Part shown: positions 22,959 to 36,326 of the stretch, piece by piece | Layout: every line of letters starts with the position of its first letter | Numbering within the stretch: the first letter of the stretch is position 1 | Assembly (NCBI GenBank): GCA_023105745.1 | Contig: JALGQZ010000013.1 | Location: forward strand, 10,287,105-10,351,104 | Direction: 5' to 3' | Length of the DNA: 64,000 bases | Origin: Austropuccinia psidii | Lineage: Eukaryota; Basidiomycota; Pucciniomycetes; Pucciniales; Sphaerophragmiaceae | The notes under the pieces: generated by a model | Database searches by the model: none | What the model saw: the letters and a program-made list of their open reading frames with translations, nothing else | What the model was told of the DNA's origin: nothing | Position numbers and translations under genes: made by a program

Positions 22959-25900
22959 TGTAAGATGTGTCTATGAAACTGTAAGGTGTGGATATGAAAC
23001 TTTGATAAAGAAATAAAGTACTTTTCCTGTCCTCAAAATATGTATAAGTCAAGGAATGCTTAAAAATAGTATGAAATAGTATTTTTAAGAGAAAAAAAGC
23101 CAATTTTATTGTTTTTAACTTTATAAGTATAAAACAATAATATTATAAAGACTTATTGTTCTACCAACCATAAACATTTATCCAAAAATACTCTACAAGA
23201 GACATTTAAGGCTACAAAAGAAATTTCTTCAAGAGAAATTTCAATTGGAATGAATTGAGCAAAGAAATGCAAGCAATTAATTAAAGAACAAAGTATTTAA
23301 AAATATATTCAAAGAGAAAACACACCCAAAAGTTACCAGAGTGAATTTGGAAACAAAGTGACAAAGTTAAGAGTGATGAAAGATGCTTTAATTCACTTTT
23401 GGGATGGTTCAGGGGTAAAAATGATTATAAGAGTTACAAACAATAAGTAGAATTATTCTTTCACGTGATTAAAAGGTTTGAAATGATTTATAAATGTTGG
23501 TTTGAATATTTTATTAATTGGTTTAACAATGTTTAAACTACTTATAAAAGGAAAAGATTCTAACATGAAGAGAAAAGTGGGAAAAGAAGACATTCTTTTA
23601 TAGCCATCAATTTCCTCACCCCAAAATTAAAATTTACTCCCGTAAGTCGTGGAAAACACTTTGACAACAGAAAATCCAATTAAGGCATCATTGAACCCTG
23701 GTTTAGACCAAAAAAGGGCTGGTTTTAGCCATTTTAGACCCTTAAATCAGCCATTACTATAGTAATACCTGGCCTAGAGCCTTCAGAACACGTCAAAACG
23801 GGTGTAAGAGATGTAGAAACCAGTCGAAACTGTTTTTACTAAGATTGTTTTATCTTAAGGGTAGTTTTACCCTCTTTGAAACAGTTAAAACTGCCCTGGT
23901 TGGTATCAAAACCTCATCATCAATTGAGTCACAGACCCTGTTCCTCAATTCCAGGCCAAAAGTGATGAAATTTTGTGTGAATCTGGACATCTCATGCCTG
24001 TCAGCAAGGATTTTGGCGGTCTGGCTCCCCCTTAGAGCTAGAGTTCCTTTTCCCCCCCAAATTTAATCTTTACAACTTATTTTTTCCTTTAATTCCTCAT
24101 CATGTATTATACTTATAATTTACATATGTAATTCAAATGAGTTTCACAGTACACCACTGTAATAATTGACACCTCATACGTAAATTAAAGTTCACTTATG
24201 TAATACACTGCACATTTTGACAATTCAATTGAATTCAATTGAAAATACTTCAATTTCTCAAAACTTCTAGACTATACACAACACCTCAGTTTTAACACAA
24301 AGATTGATGATTAACACTACATGTGATGTGAATTAAATTAAGGCTTTGAGGATTTCCAACTTTCATACAGAAAATACACAAAACTTAATTTAAGCCTATT
24401 TAGAGTTGAGTTACAGAAATTTCACTCAGAGGTGACCCCACCTAATTTTTTATAAGGAATCTAATGGTGAAATAAATTTTATATGTTTATTTGTTAGATA
24501 AAAAGTTATGATAAATTTTATTTTACTTTTTTCCAAAAAACTTTTATTTTGGGTAATTTTGTTGAAAATTCATTTTTACTTAATTTTTTCAAGTAAAAAT
24601 GTGTTTTCACAATTTTCAAATTTAATGTATGTTTTTATTTTTTAAATTATAATTAAATTTTTAATTTTGTATATAAATTAATATTTATAGTTTAATTTTT
24701 ATTTGAATAATATAAATAAGCTTATTTTATTTATGTTTGTATATTAACTTTTTGTTTGTGGTCTTTTGGGTATATGAAAATACCTCTAAGGCTCACAGAA
24801 GCTGTTGATAATATTACTATTAATCAACAGTAATATGACTGTTCTTATGAAATATTGTAATAAAAATTATTATAACCACAATTAAATAATTAAAGAATTA
24901 TTTCGTTTACATGTTAAAGACTACTAGTGATTATAACAGTAAGCAGTAATTGTCTACTAGAATCAATTACAAGAATTTGATGATAAAAACTTCTGTCATT
25001 AAAATAATTAAAATTATTTCAATATATAATTATCTTTTACAAGAATAATTATAAAGATAATTCTTGAAGAAAACTATCACTAGAGAAGAACTTTAAGAAT
25101 TAACATAAATCACTCACTATTAATCTAATGAACCTTTTAGAAGATGATAGGAGAGATATTTGATGTGGAATTGTGGATTTAATGGATTACAATAGGTTTT
25201 ATAACAATCTTGCAAAAATATATAGTTGATTTTTATGATTTCACCTCTTTCTGATTGATTTTTAAAAGAATAAAACACTTAGGAAATAGTTTCAACTAAT
25301 ACTTACTTGTTTGTAATAAAGGTATAATATAATAATGTGATTAACTGGAAAAAACAGCAGGAGAAGGCCTCTTTTAAGTCTAAGACAGCTCACATAGGCA
25401 TTCCATGGAGCAAACTGAAAGACCAGTGAGTGAGAGAAAAAACCTTTTTGGATTATTGACTGCATCATCTGTTTTCATGTAAGATTATCATAATTGCTTA
25501 ATTCAGGCTTTTACGTGACTACCAACCCATTTATGGTTAAGAATAAAAGGAGTAACAACTGTAAATCTTATTTTATTCAAAAATAATCATTGATTTCCCA
25601 AATTTATCAATGTTATGGGAAATTTCATCACAGAATGTATTTTATGTAAATTTTTGAAGATTCTGTGTTTCACATGGAATCCTCAAAAATGGACTGTAAG
25701 TAAACCTTTTAATTTTACATATAAAAGTAGAATTATTTTTGGTTTTTATATGAATTATACAGTTCTCAATTGGTCCTGAAAGTTTCAGAAATATTCATTA
25801 AAAATTGTATTTTTAATGAATTTTTGAAGTTTTTACCTCATTTCTACATAGAATTGCAAATAGCAGTATATGGCTAGTTGCTATGAGGTAAATCAATAGA

Positions 25901-26679
25901 TACTAGTCCAAAAGGGTTTTAATTGCTCTTTTAGGGTTTATCCATGGTAAGACATTAAGAATTGACATGGTTACAGGAGTCTAAGTTGCTCTTTACCTCC
26001 TTGGCATGGCAAAATAGCAGGTTTTTTGCTATTTTCTTATGATTTACTGAAGTTGTAACATGGTAACCAAGTTTCTAAAAGGTTTTAGTTTACTAATTGG
26101 GCCAAGATCTGCCATGGATCCAAGCTTTGGACCTTTCGACACCTCAGAGGCCTCACAAGTTGGGTACCCTGCCTCTCTTTGATGTCTTTTGTCCCCCTTC
26201 CTTATTTTTTTACGTGAAAATAGAAATTTAATATTAAAGTGAGATATCCACTATGGGTGTACCAAAAGTGCATGTAAGAATACCACAATCTTAAGTTCCC
26301 AAAATATTTATAACACTATTCTTAGTGTATATGTTACATGGGATTTCTCACATTCCCATTATTTTGGCATGAAATAGAGAAAAAGAATTTCACAGATCTT
26401 TTATGTGGTATTGAAATATTTTCCATATTACCATTTCATAGAGCTTATTGGAGCGTATTCACTCTATGGAGCTACCCTAGGTGAATTTTTGTGTACAATC
26501 CAAATCTGGCCTTAAATCCATGGATTTATTTACTCAATAAAAAGTTATTAATCTTTTCTTGAATCAAAGATGATCAATTTGGAATATATGGATGACTTAT
26601 GGGTTATGCATGGTTCAAAATTTGTTTTTAAGTTAATTTTGGCCTATTTGGGTATGTAAAATATACCCCAAGGCTCACA
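22959..26679 (-). repeat. D1 5' LTR, split by a solo B LTR
   Basis: The LTR is 22959-22979 plus 24798-26679, about 1.9 kb without the insert. It starts TGTAAGATGTG and ends CAAGGCTCACA on the plus strand. The far end abuts C2 gag at 26680. A stem CTGTTGAT / ATCAACAG lies at 24802-24830. No gene is seen in 24798-26679. Confidence 0.88.
22980..24797 (-). repeat. Solo LTR of family B
   Basis: A complete but diverged B LTR (TGTAAGGTGTGG to CTAAGGCTCACA, 1818 bp) sits 21 bp into the D1 LTR. It is flanked by GAAAC and GAAGC, a target duplication with one mismatch. No internal region is attached, so it likely formed by LTR-LTR recombination. Confidence 0.85.
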
Positions 26680-27587
26680 AACCTCTTCCAATTCCTTCCA
26701 ATTTTGTCCTTGTCACTATGTCTTCTAGTGCATTGATATACTTGTCTGTGGAGCATGGTTCTATACACCTGCTTCTCAGGGCATGTTCTGATTCTCCTCC
26801 ACATTTCTTAAGTATTTTCATTTGTGCCATTTTTTGTGACATTTCTGGGTACAGTTCATTTAATCTTTCAGCTTGTTTTAAGAACCAAGTCAAACGTTTA
26901 TTCTTGTCTGGATGAAAGAAGGAATTTTCAAATTTATTCTCTATTTTGTACCTCCAGGCATCATTAGCCCACTTAGTGATTACTTCTTGTTTCCACCAAG
27001 ACCAGGTAGTTTTGCCATTTGTTTGCCTTATGCCATAATACCATCTTTTTGAAGATTTCTCAAAGAGTGAGTGTAATCTTAAAGTGATTAAGTCATCTTG
27101 TATGGAATAATCATCTTGTAACTTGTCAATTGTCTTAATAAATGACATATGGTCATATTGACCTTCTCCTGTGAATGTTGGCCATTCTCTTAATTGAGAT
27201 TATTCCTTCATTAAGACTTCGTTATTGTCTTGATGACTCAAGTCTGTTATGAATGGATTTGTTACTTCCTCTTTTGGTTTAACAGGACTTCTTATGTGAG
27301 AAAAGGGGTTGATAATGTTGGCATATTTAAGTTAGCCTCATTTATTTTCTCCATTTTTTCAGTAATAAGTCTTATTTCACTTTGAATGTCATCTTTCAGA
27401 CTCATTCTTGGTTGATTCCTTTTTTCCACATGGTCTAGAAGTAATTTTTGGTGTGTTGAAGTCTTTTCTTCAAATTATTCTACAGAAATACTTAATTTGT
27501 TCAATTTTTCTGTAATATTATCAATACTCACATCATAATTGATTGCCAAATTTTTATCTTTCATATCTTTTATATAATTATACAATT
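26680..27587 (-). pseudogene. C2 gag, middle piece
   Basis: The minus strand has the Gag coil (degraded, 27587-27190) and core: [54 protein letters not shown]. It closely follows C1. D1 cuts it at 26680 and F1 cuts it at 27588. The C1-like PWC-type Trp-rich core is intact, but frames are lost toward the coil. Confidence 0.85.
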
Positions 27588-29761
27588 TGTGAGCCTGTGA
27601 GGTATGTATAACATACCCATCAGGCCACGAATGATTTTATAAACAGCTAATTTTGTCTTAAACAGACTTTTTAGTTGAAATTCAAATAAAAAATAACAAA
27701 AAATAAGTATAACTTTATTTTGGATAAACAAAGTTATAAATATTATGTCATTTTTGGATTCTACACCAAAAATAACCTAGGGTACATCCATAAGGTGTTA
27801 TACCCAAAAACACTTATTTCTTGTATTATTAGAAGATTTAAGAATCTCACAGTACTAATGTAACATTTTTAACATTTTTTTAAATTGTTAAATTTAAGCT
27901 TAAATAAGCTTAAATTTATAGTTGCATAAGTTTAATGCAAACTTACCAAAATTTTAGTCAAAATTGAGGTGTGGTGTATATTTACTGAATTGGCTAAGGA
28001 TCTGCCATACATAACGTAAATCCTGCGTGAGCTCAATTTAAAAGGGTTTAAAGCCATGGTATTGCTTTAAATAAATAAAAGGGCGAAATCCACGCAAAAA
28101 GGTGGGACAAAGGAAAAAGACCAAATAGAGCTGGGGTACCCAACTTTTTGGATCTTCAATGATTCAATTAAGGTTGTCCACCTGTATTGGAGGATTTTCA
28201 ACCTTATTTAAACTTTAAGATTAGACTTTGATCCAACCTTAAGGTTTAAACTGGTTTTATCCCAATTTGGACAGGAATTTCAAGCTGCCAAAGGTTAAAT
28301 CCCAATATGCAGGCTTGAAATCAAGGTTTCAAGAACTTTCAAAGCTTAATAAAGCTTAAAAACCTTAAATAAGCTTAAAACTTTAAATCTACAAGCATCA
28401 AAACCTTATCAAAAGCTAAGGTTTGGTGTGTATTGCTATTTTACGTGGAAAAATAGCAATAACTTCAAAAATTCATTAAAAATCCAAATCTTAATGGATT
28501 TGCTTGAAAATTTCACACAGCTTAGAACTTAATATTATCTCTATATAAATTAAATTTTAAGTATCTTTTATACATAAATTTCCTGGGTAATTAGCCTGGA
28601 AATTTACTCTTTTAATTAAGCTCAAAGAAAATTATAATTTCTTTAAAAATTAATTAAAAATTGAGTTTAAGAGATTTCTGCTTGAAACTCTATTTTTAAG
28701 TTGTTCATGTGATGAATGCTAATATAAATAAGTTTATTTATATTAAAAAACTTGAAATAATTAGTTTAAATGAGGATTAAAGTTACATGGAGTTAAGAAT
28801 AACACTGGTAACTTTAAATTGGAATTAAAAACAAGTTGCCTTAAGTTAAGAGCTTTGTTTTTAAGTATGGTTTTTCAGTTTTGACCTGAGCACGCCCTCT
28901 ATATTCATTATGAATCATGAGAGCTGCTCTGAAGACATAAAAAGAGTCTTTTCATCACTGTTTTTGTCCATCATTCATCATCAATCCAATCATATTAGAC
29001 ATTTAAACAGGTAAAGCTTTATTATTTATAAAATCTTAGTATTCAAGTAATTTTTAAGTTATTTTATTCTTTATTAATTGTAAATTAAAGAATTGAAGTC
29101 ATAGAATTCAGATTATTGTTGTAATCATCAATAATATATTTTATATTATAAAATTTTCATCTTAAATATCTTTTAAAATCCACAAATTCCTCTTTAAAAC
29201 TCTTTAATCTTAAATTTTATCATAAAAAGTTGTTTTATCCTTAAATTTATTGATTTTAGACGTGTTTTTAACTTATAATCATTATTTAATATAATAACTG
29301 TTGTTTTTTAACTTGTTGTATTAAATAAATATTATAAGTAAGTTTTCTCTAAAGTTCTATATTTTCTTTTATCTAGTATCAGTTTTTTTATATAGAATTT
29401 TATTCCATAAGAATTATTTCTGCACAGTGTGTGTTATAATTCTTTTATAAATATTATTTATATTATTTATAAGTGGTTAATATTCATATTTCCACGTGTC
29501 ATTGTCTCATTAAGAGCTTTACGATTCTTATTGTTATAACTGTCAGTGACTATAACAATAATAGAATAATTATAATTTATTATAATTATTATATTTTTAT
29601 AATAATAATTAAATTTATTTTTTTTATATATAATTATTTTTAATAATTATATTTAAATTTGTGGTTATAATATTTTATTACATTATATATTTCTATTGAG
29701 GAAAGTCATAGTACTCTTGATTTTGTTACTATTATCAAGAGTTTCATAGACAAACCTTACA
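27588..29761 (+). repeat. F1 5' LTR (2174 bp)
   Basis: It starts TGTGAGCCTGTGAGGTATG and ends CATAGACAAACCTTACA. It is strongly A/T rich toward its 3' end. A 9 bp inverted repeat, ACTCTTGAT / ATCAAGAGT, lies at 29713-29742. Confidence 0.95.
28936..28944 (+). promoter_or_regulatory. F1 LTR TATA-like box
   Basis: CATAAAAAG lies in the 5' LTR, with a possible leader donor AACAG|GTAAAG about 70 bases on (near 29010). Assignment rests on composition and position only. Confidence 0.4.
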
Positions 29762-29763
29762 TT

Positions 29764-29781
29764 TGGGGGCCTGAACGTGAT
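29764..29781 (+). other. F1 primer-binding site
   Basis: TGGGGGCCTGAACGTGAT lies two bases after the LTR. It has the same TGGGGGCC core as the B, C and D copies. Confidence 0.75.
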
Positions 29782-30309
29782 TTTAAACCAATTTTTGGGA
29801 CATAAATCATATTCTAGACCTTATTTTACTGTTTTTGACGTAAAATTGCCATATTTATCTCAATATTGGCTTTTTTGGGACTTATCCCTTATAAATAATC
29901 TTTATAATATTAATAAAGTTATTTTCTTCTTAAGAATATTGTTCAAAACAATATACTATTAAGTGACTTGGAATAAATTTCTTTTGTCTAACTAGTGTCT
30001 TTTTCACATCACAGACTTGACATTTATTCTTTGAGTTATTCTAGTATAAAGTGAATAATAATACAATTTTGATTAATTAACTTGTTAATTGCATAATTAT
30101 TATTTCTTTAAAGAAAATAATAAATCAAATAAAAAATCTTTAAAAATAAACATTTTTACTAAAAAACATTTTTTTTTATCTTAGACATATTTCTTTATTT
30201 TTGACGTAATTTGCCATAAATTACATTAAAACAACTTTATTTAATAAGTTTAGTTTATAAGTTATTTTTATTATTTGATAAAATAACTTATATTTTTAAT
30301 TTTCTCTAG

Positions 30310-31241
30310 TGTCTTCCATCAGAGAAAATTCTTCAGACTCTGAAACCTCAGAGTCCAGTATTGAAATTCAAACCAGTCCAGAACCCAGGGGTTTGATAAC
30401 CAAAGAGCCCTTTAAAGGTCCTGCAGGTGAATTGCATTCAATTTTACTCTATTTTTTATTAAAATTGACGTGAAATGACTCCTACTAGAAGTGGAAGCAA
30501 CTACTCGATCCAATCAAATGGATCTGGACCAGGACATTCCAGCCATAAATCCAAAAGGCAAGAATGTCTTCCCAGAGGAGAGGCACAAATGGAGGATGCC
30601 AGAACTTCCACCAGTTCCTAAAGGTTAGCCAGCACCTTTGAACCTCTTATTGAGATTCCAGAAGCTTACATAACTGCTATTGCTGTTAGACCTGAACCAT
30701 TTCCAACAAGCAGCCGTGGATATTTATCAATCTCAATGGAAGAACTGGTTCTTGGCGTCAAAACAACAAGAGTGGGAACTTCTCCCAAGTCTTTGGATAG
30801 GCACCATGAACTCTTATCTTCAAGTGAAGAAGCTCATGGGACCAGAAAAGACAGAAGACCTTCTGATGAGTTGGACACCCATGTCTGTCAAAGGACAAGT
30901 CCAACAGATAAAAGCTTGGTTGAAAAACCAAAGCATGTTATCAGAGGATCAGAAGAAGAAGTTGGCCCAAGGCAAGGAAACCAGCCCAGTGGAAGCTCCT
31001 CAAGCATCCACCTCAACAAGTGCCAAAAAAGCCCAAGAAAGCCCCAAAAACCAACCAGAAGGGCAAGCAAAAGGCAAAGGGAAAGGCAAAGCCCAAGTGG
31101 AACAAGCCTTACCCTCAGAATTACAGAATCCCAAAGAATGAAAAGACAGCCATGGACATTGTGTTCAATATGGCAAGAACCTTGATGGAATTCAAAAACA
31201 AGGAGGAGGAAAGATTGAACCAATATTTCCCAAAGAAATAG
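30310..31241 (+). pseudogene. F1 ORF0: three-exon accessory gene with a frameshift
   Basis: The exons are 30310-30426, 30489-30623 and 30690-31241. The exon 1 acceptor is TTCTCTAG|TGTCTTCC. Intron 1 (62 nt) is CTGCAG|GTGAAT ... CCTACTAG|AAGTGG. Intron 2 (66 nt, with an in-frame TAG) is TAAAG|GTTAGC ... CTGTTAG|ACCTG. All junction phases agree. Exon 2 has SNQMDLD and WRMPELPPVPK. Exon 3 has LNHFQQAAVDIYQSQWKNWF and TMNSYL, a KGKGKGKA linker, then after a frame change between about 31020 and 31140 the end KPYPQNYRIPK and MARTLMEFKNKEEER. The frame 0 alternative from the ATG at 30475 stops at 30620, so in this copy only splicing gives a long product. Gag begins in the -1 frame at CCCAAAG (31229-31235). 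Confidence 0.6.
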
Positions 31242-34200
31242 ATCTTGTAAAACTTGTAACTTACTTTGAATCTTGTAATAAAGAAATTATGACAAAATTT
31301 AAAACATTTGATTATGTCCAACAGAAGTTGGGTAATGAGATATTAAAAGTCAAAGAGCAGCAAAAGACCATTATTGGCCTTGAAAATGTTAATAAAGACA
31401 ATATTGTGTATTTGACGCAAATTTGTGAAAGACTTGAGTCTAAATTTTCCTTACTCAATCAACCAGATGAGAACTCAATTTCTTTTATAACTGGACAGCT
31501 AAGGGAACTGAAAATCCAAGTTCAAAACTTGGAAAATTCAACTGGTCACAATGAAGCTCTTTTTCAAGAACAATTGGAAAAAAGTGATAAAGCAAGACTT
31601 GAATTGAAAGAAGACATTCAATCAAGTATTAATAATATATCACTAAAAACTGAATTGCCAAGGAAATCCACACCAATTCTTGACAAAAATGTTCTTAACT
31701 TGAATAATGATTTACATCATACAATTTCAAATCATGATGTGGAAACTGCTTGCAATTTTAAGGGAATTCCAAGATTAGAGGAATGGCCAACCTTCAGTGG
31801 TTAAGGAGAATATAATCATATGGAATTTATGAAAACAATTGATATGTTCAAAGAAGACTTTAACATACCAGATGAATACATAAGTGCCAGATTACACTCA
31901 TTATTTACCAAATTAGCAAAGAAATGGTATTATAAAATGAGACAAGACCATGGTAAACATTCTTGGCCTTGGTGGAAAGAACAAATTATTTCCAAATGGG
32001 AAAATGATTCCTGGAGATTTAGAATGGAAAATTCTTTTGAAGAAGCCATTTTTAATATTGAAAGGGACAGGCCCATGACTTGGTTTCTTAACCAGAAGGA
32101 CAGGTTAACTGCTCTTCATCCTGATATGTCTGAAACAATGGTACATAAAAGGATATTAAGAAAATGTGGTGGTGACCTTGAGCATGCTATAAGAAGAAGA
32201 TGTATTGAGCCTTGCTCTACAGAAGATTATATCAATGCTATGGAGGACATCACTACTAGAACAAAAATTGGAAGAAATTGGTCCGAAACCCCAATAGAAA
32301 ACAAGACTGGTGGAAAACCAATTTCAAAACCAAATAAACCACATGACAGACCTCCTTTGAAATGTCATAAATGTGGAAGTAAATCTCATTTGGCAAACAC
32401 TTGTCCAAAAAAGACAAGAGTCAATGAGATAAATGTTGAAAAAGTGGAAGACACAAAAGAAACTGATGTATCTTTACATGAAAGTGATTCTGAGCCTTCA
32501 GAAGCAAAAGAGGTATCAGAAGAACTTGGTATAGAGAACATTAATGTCTCTTTTGAGGTCACTGAGGTACATACTCACTTACCACAGTATAGTGATGAAT
32601 TTATGGATCTCATACATGTGCAAGATGCCAAGATGCAAAAAACCAAACCTGCCAGAGGTAAAGGTTATACAGCTGGGTCATCTTGTATCACTAATATTGT
32701 GATAAATAACACAGAAGCCAAGATACATCTTGACTCAGGTGCTTTTTGCACTTGTGTTGGAAAAGATTATCTTGACAAAATTTATACCAATTGGCAAGAA
32801 AAATTAATGCCAATTGAAGGTATAACATTCAGCAGTGCTAGCCAAAATATGCACCCCTTGGGTATATTTGAAGCAGCAATCATATTTCCTCATCCTGCAG
32901 GAAGTATAAGACTGAAAGTTGAAATTGTTGTTATGAATAATTGTACTTCACAACACTTTATACTTGGGAATGATTATCTCAATATCTATGGTTTTGATAT
33001 TAATAATCATAAAGACAGGTATTTCACTATAGGGGAAAATAAAAGATAAAAATTTGCTTTTCCTCTAGAAAAAAGAGAAATTACTGTCATTAAACAAGTG
33101 AAAAATGTTACTAAGGAAAAATTTGTATCAAATCAATTAATTGAAGCACAAATTAGTCCTGAGTTAACACTGGAAATGAAGGAAGAGCTTATTGAAATTT
33201 CATTTCAATACAGGGAAGCCTTTGCTTCAGATAATGAACCACTTGGGGCTATAAAAGGCCATGAGGTGGACATTATGCTTAATGTGGAAAGGCCTTATCT
33301 GCCACTATTAAGAAGACCAGCTTACCCAGCTAGCCCTAGGGCTAGAGAAGCATTAGAAAATTATATTAATGAACTAATGAAACTGGGAGTTCTTAGAAAG
33401 GTTGGACACAATGAGGAGGTAGAAGTCACAACCCCAGTAATCATTACTTGGCATAATGATAAGTCAAGGATGGTTGGTGATTTTAGAGCACTGAATACCT
33501 ATACTATCCCAGACAGGTATCCAATCCCTAGAATTCATGAGACTTTGACTCAATTATCCAAAGCAAGATTCATCACTTCCATGGATGCTCTAAAAGGCTT
33601 TCACCAGAATTTTTTGACACCTCATGCTAGGAAATTATTGAGAATAATTGCTCATTGTGGTATATATGAATATTTGAGGATGCCTTTTGGTATTAAAAAT
33701 ACACCCTCTCATTACCAAAGAATGATGAATACTATCTTCCCACATGAATTATCAGAGGGATGGTTAATCATTCATATTGATGACATTATCATTTGTTCAG
33801 AAACCTGGCAATTACATTTAGAGAGACTTTCATTAGTACTTAAGAAAATTCTACAAGTGAACATGAAAATTTCTCTTAAAAAATGTAATTTTGGGTTTCA
33901 TGAGTTAAAAGCTCTAGGACATATAGTCTCAGGACTAAGCCTGGTGTTGATAAGAACAAAGTGGCTGCAGTTTTACTGAAACAGATGCCCCAGAACAAAA
34001 AGGAAATGATGTCTTTCTTAGGTTTTTCCAGTTATTACAGGCAACACCTTGAAGATTTTGCAATCCATGCCAGATCATTATACAGAATTTGTGATCAACA
34101 AACTGTTTTCGAAATGACTCGGGAGAGAATTCAAGCATATGATAAAATCAAGTATGCCTTGACCAATGCACCATTATTACTGATGCCAGACTGGAAACTT

Positions 34201-36189
34201 CCTTTCAAGCTGTATATTGATGCATGTGGTGAAGGTCTAGGAGCTGCTCTTCATCAAGTTCAAATTGTCAATGAAAGGCCTTATGAAGTTCCAATTTGTT
34301 TTATTTCAAGACAAATTAAACCTACTGAGGCCAGATATGGAGCTAGCCAAATGGAGTTCCTTTGCCTTGTTTGGGCTCTGGAAAAACTTCATTACTATCT
34401 TGATGGTACTGTGTTTGAAGTAATTACTGATTGTAATGCAGTAAAGTCACTTCTTAACATGAAAACTCCAAACAGACACATGTTAACCATAGTACATAAA
34501 GCTGGAAATATTCACAGGAATGCTGATGGCTTAAGTAGATGGGCATTACCCAATACACCTGAAAGTCCTTCCTATGTTCCTACAAGTGCAGAACCTCAAA
34601 TCCCAATTGATGGAATTAACATCACAGATGTGGGAACAGATCTCTTTGAGGAAGTTATAGAAAGCTATAAGCAAGATAAAAATTTCCATATACTTACTGC
34701 TCTACTTGACAAAGATTACAAAGATACAGCATTGGCTAACTCTCTGGATGATATTTGGAAAGCATCTTATGATAATGGAAGATTTAATTTGTTTGATGGT
34801 ATAGTATATCATAGATCTAAACACACATGTGTCATGGTCCTATGTAGTAGAATGTTGATTAACGTAATACTACTAGAATGCCATGATAACATTTATTCTG
34901 GACATCTGTCTGAAGACAGAACAATGGAAAGAATTAAGACATGTGCCTGGTGGCCATCTTGGAGAAAAGATGTCATTGAGTACTGTCATAGTTGTGATAG
35001 ATGCCAGAAAGCCAATAAAGCTACTGGTAAAAGATTTGGTCTGATGATCCATATCCAAGAACCAAGTACCCCATGGGAAGTGGTTCACATGGATTGGGTA
35101 ACCGCATTACCACCTGGAGGTGATAAAAGTTACAATGCATGTCTTGTTATTGTAGACAGATATAGCAAAACACCAATCTTTTTACCATGTCACAAATATG
35201 ACACAGATATAGATACAGCTCTTTTGATCTGGAATAGAGTAATATCCCATACTGGTCTCTTTAAAAATATCATTAGTGACAGAGACCCAAAATTTACATC
35301 AGCCTTATGGACTAATTTACATAAGCTTTTGGGTACAAAATTATCATTCTCAACAGCATACCATCCACAAACAGATGGGTTAGCAGAAAGAATGATTCAA
35401 ACCCTTGAGGACATGATCAGAAGATTTTGTGCTTATGGCCTGGAGCTTAAAGATTCTGATGGCTTTACCCATTATTGGTGTACTCTTATACCAGCATTGG
35501 AATTAGCCTACAAGACCTCCATCCATGCTTCAACAGGCAAGACCCCTGCAATGTTGGAAAAAGGATGGAACCCCAAACTTCCAATTGATACTTGGAAGAA
35601 AGATCTGGTTGACATTCATCCAACTGCTTCAAGCTTTAAGCTATTGCTTGATAAAGTGAGACATCATGCAAATCAAAGCATGAATGATGCCTTTGAATAT
35701 GCTAAGCAGAAATGGGATAAAAGTAATAAGATCCCAGAATTCAAAGTAGGGGACTTAATACTAGTTTCAACCTTGAACTTTAATAATATTAAAGGCCCAA
35801 AGAAATTGAAAGATTCCTTTGAAGGACCATTTATTATCAAAGCCCTTCATGGGACAAATGCAGTACAAGTAGAACTGTCAGGAGAACTGGAAAATAAAAA
35901 TCCAACGTTCCCTGTCAGTCTAGTAAAGCATTACACTTCAAGTGACAAGGAATTATTTCCTTTAAGAAATGAAACACCCTTAGAAGTACCCCCACTAGAT
36001 CTAAGTGAGGAGAAAAAGGTACTAAAAGTCTTGAAAGAAAGAAAACTTAGGGGGAAAAATGAAAGAGAATACTTAGTCAGGTATAAAAATCCACAACATG
36101 AAGATGAGTGGATTGTAGAAAGCAAAATACCTGATTCCCAAAAGTTTCTCAGAAGATTCAGACATGAGAGAAGACCAATTTCTCAATAA
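31229..36189 (+). pseudogene. F1 Gag-Pol, broken by two stops and one frameshift
   Basis: The Gag coil starts near 31229. A TAA at 31802-31804 falls inside the FSGEGEY motif (GAA to TAA). The Gag core and a good knuckle CHKCGSKSHLANTC follow, then a protease with HLDSGAFCTCVG. A second stop at 33047-33049 sits where others read KRQKF. RT has HIDDIIICS instead of YIDD. A one-base deletion near 33942 shifts the frame, and the remaining 742 codons from 33961 hold RNase H, the integrase HHCC finger, the D,D35E core ([20 protein letters not shown]), GPF and a chromodomain. Thirteen codons present in B2 and C1 (from RWQIAIQEY) are missing near 34485. Stops and frameshift are separate point events, so this copy was once intact. 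Confidence 0.9.
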
Positions 36190-36312
36190 AAAAGTTTGAA
36201 TTGTGTGTTTTACATACTTGAAAGTATAAGTAGAGAGGTTGGACAGTGGATTTTACCCCCCCCAAATAAATTGGGGGTAAACTACAAAAGAAAAATTGTG
36301 GTACAGTTTTTT

Positions 36313-36326
36313 TTGGTGGTAGAGAA
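36313..36326 (+). other. F1 polypurine tract
   Basis: TTGGTGGTAGAGAA lies immediately before the 3' LTR. The 110 bases between the stop at 36189 and this tract hold C- and G-runs but no gene. Confidence 0.6.

Noticed and set aside
29777..29962. A 61-codon frame just after the F1 primer site
   Set aside because: It is AT-rich leader sequence, not conserved in B, C or D copies, and ends before the ORF0 exon 1 acceptor.
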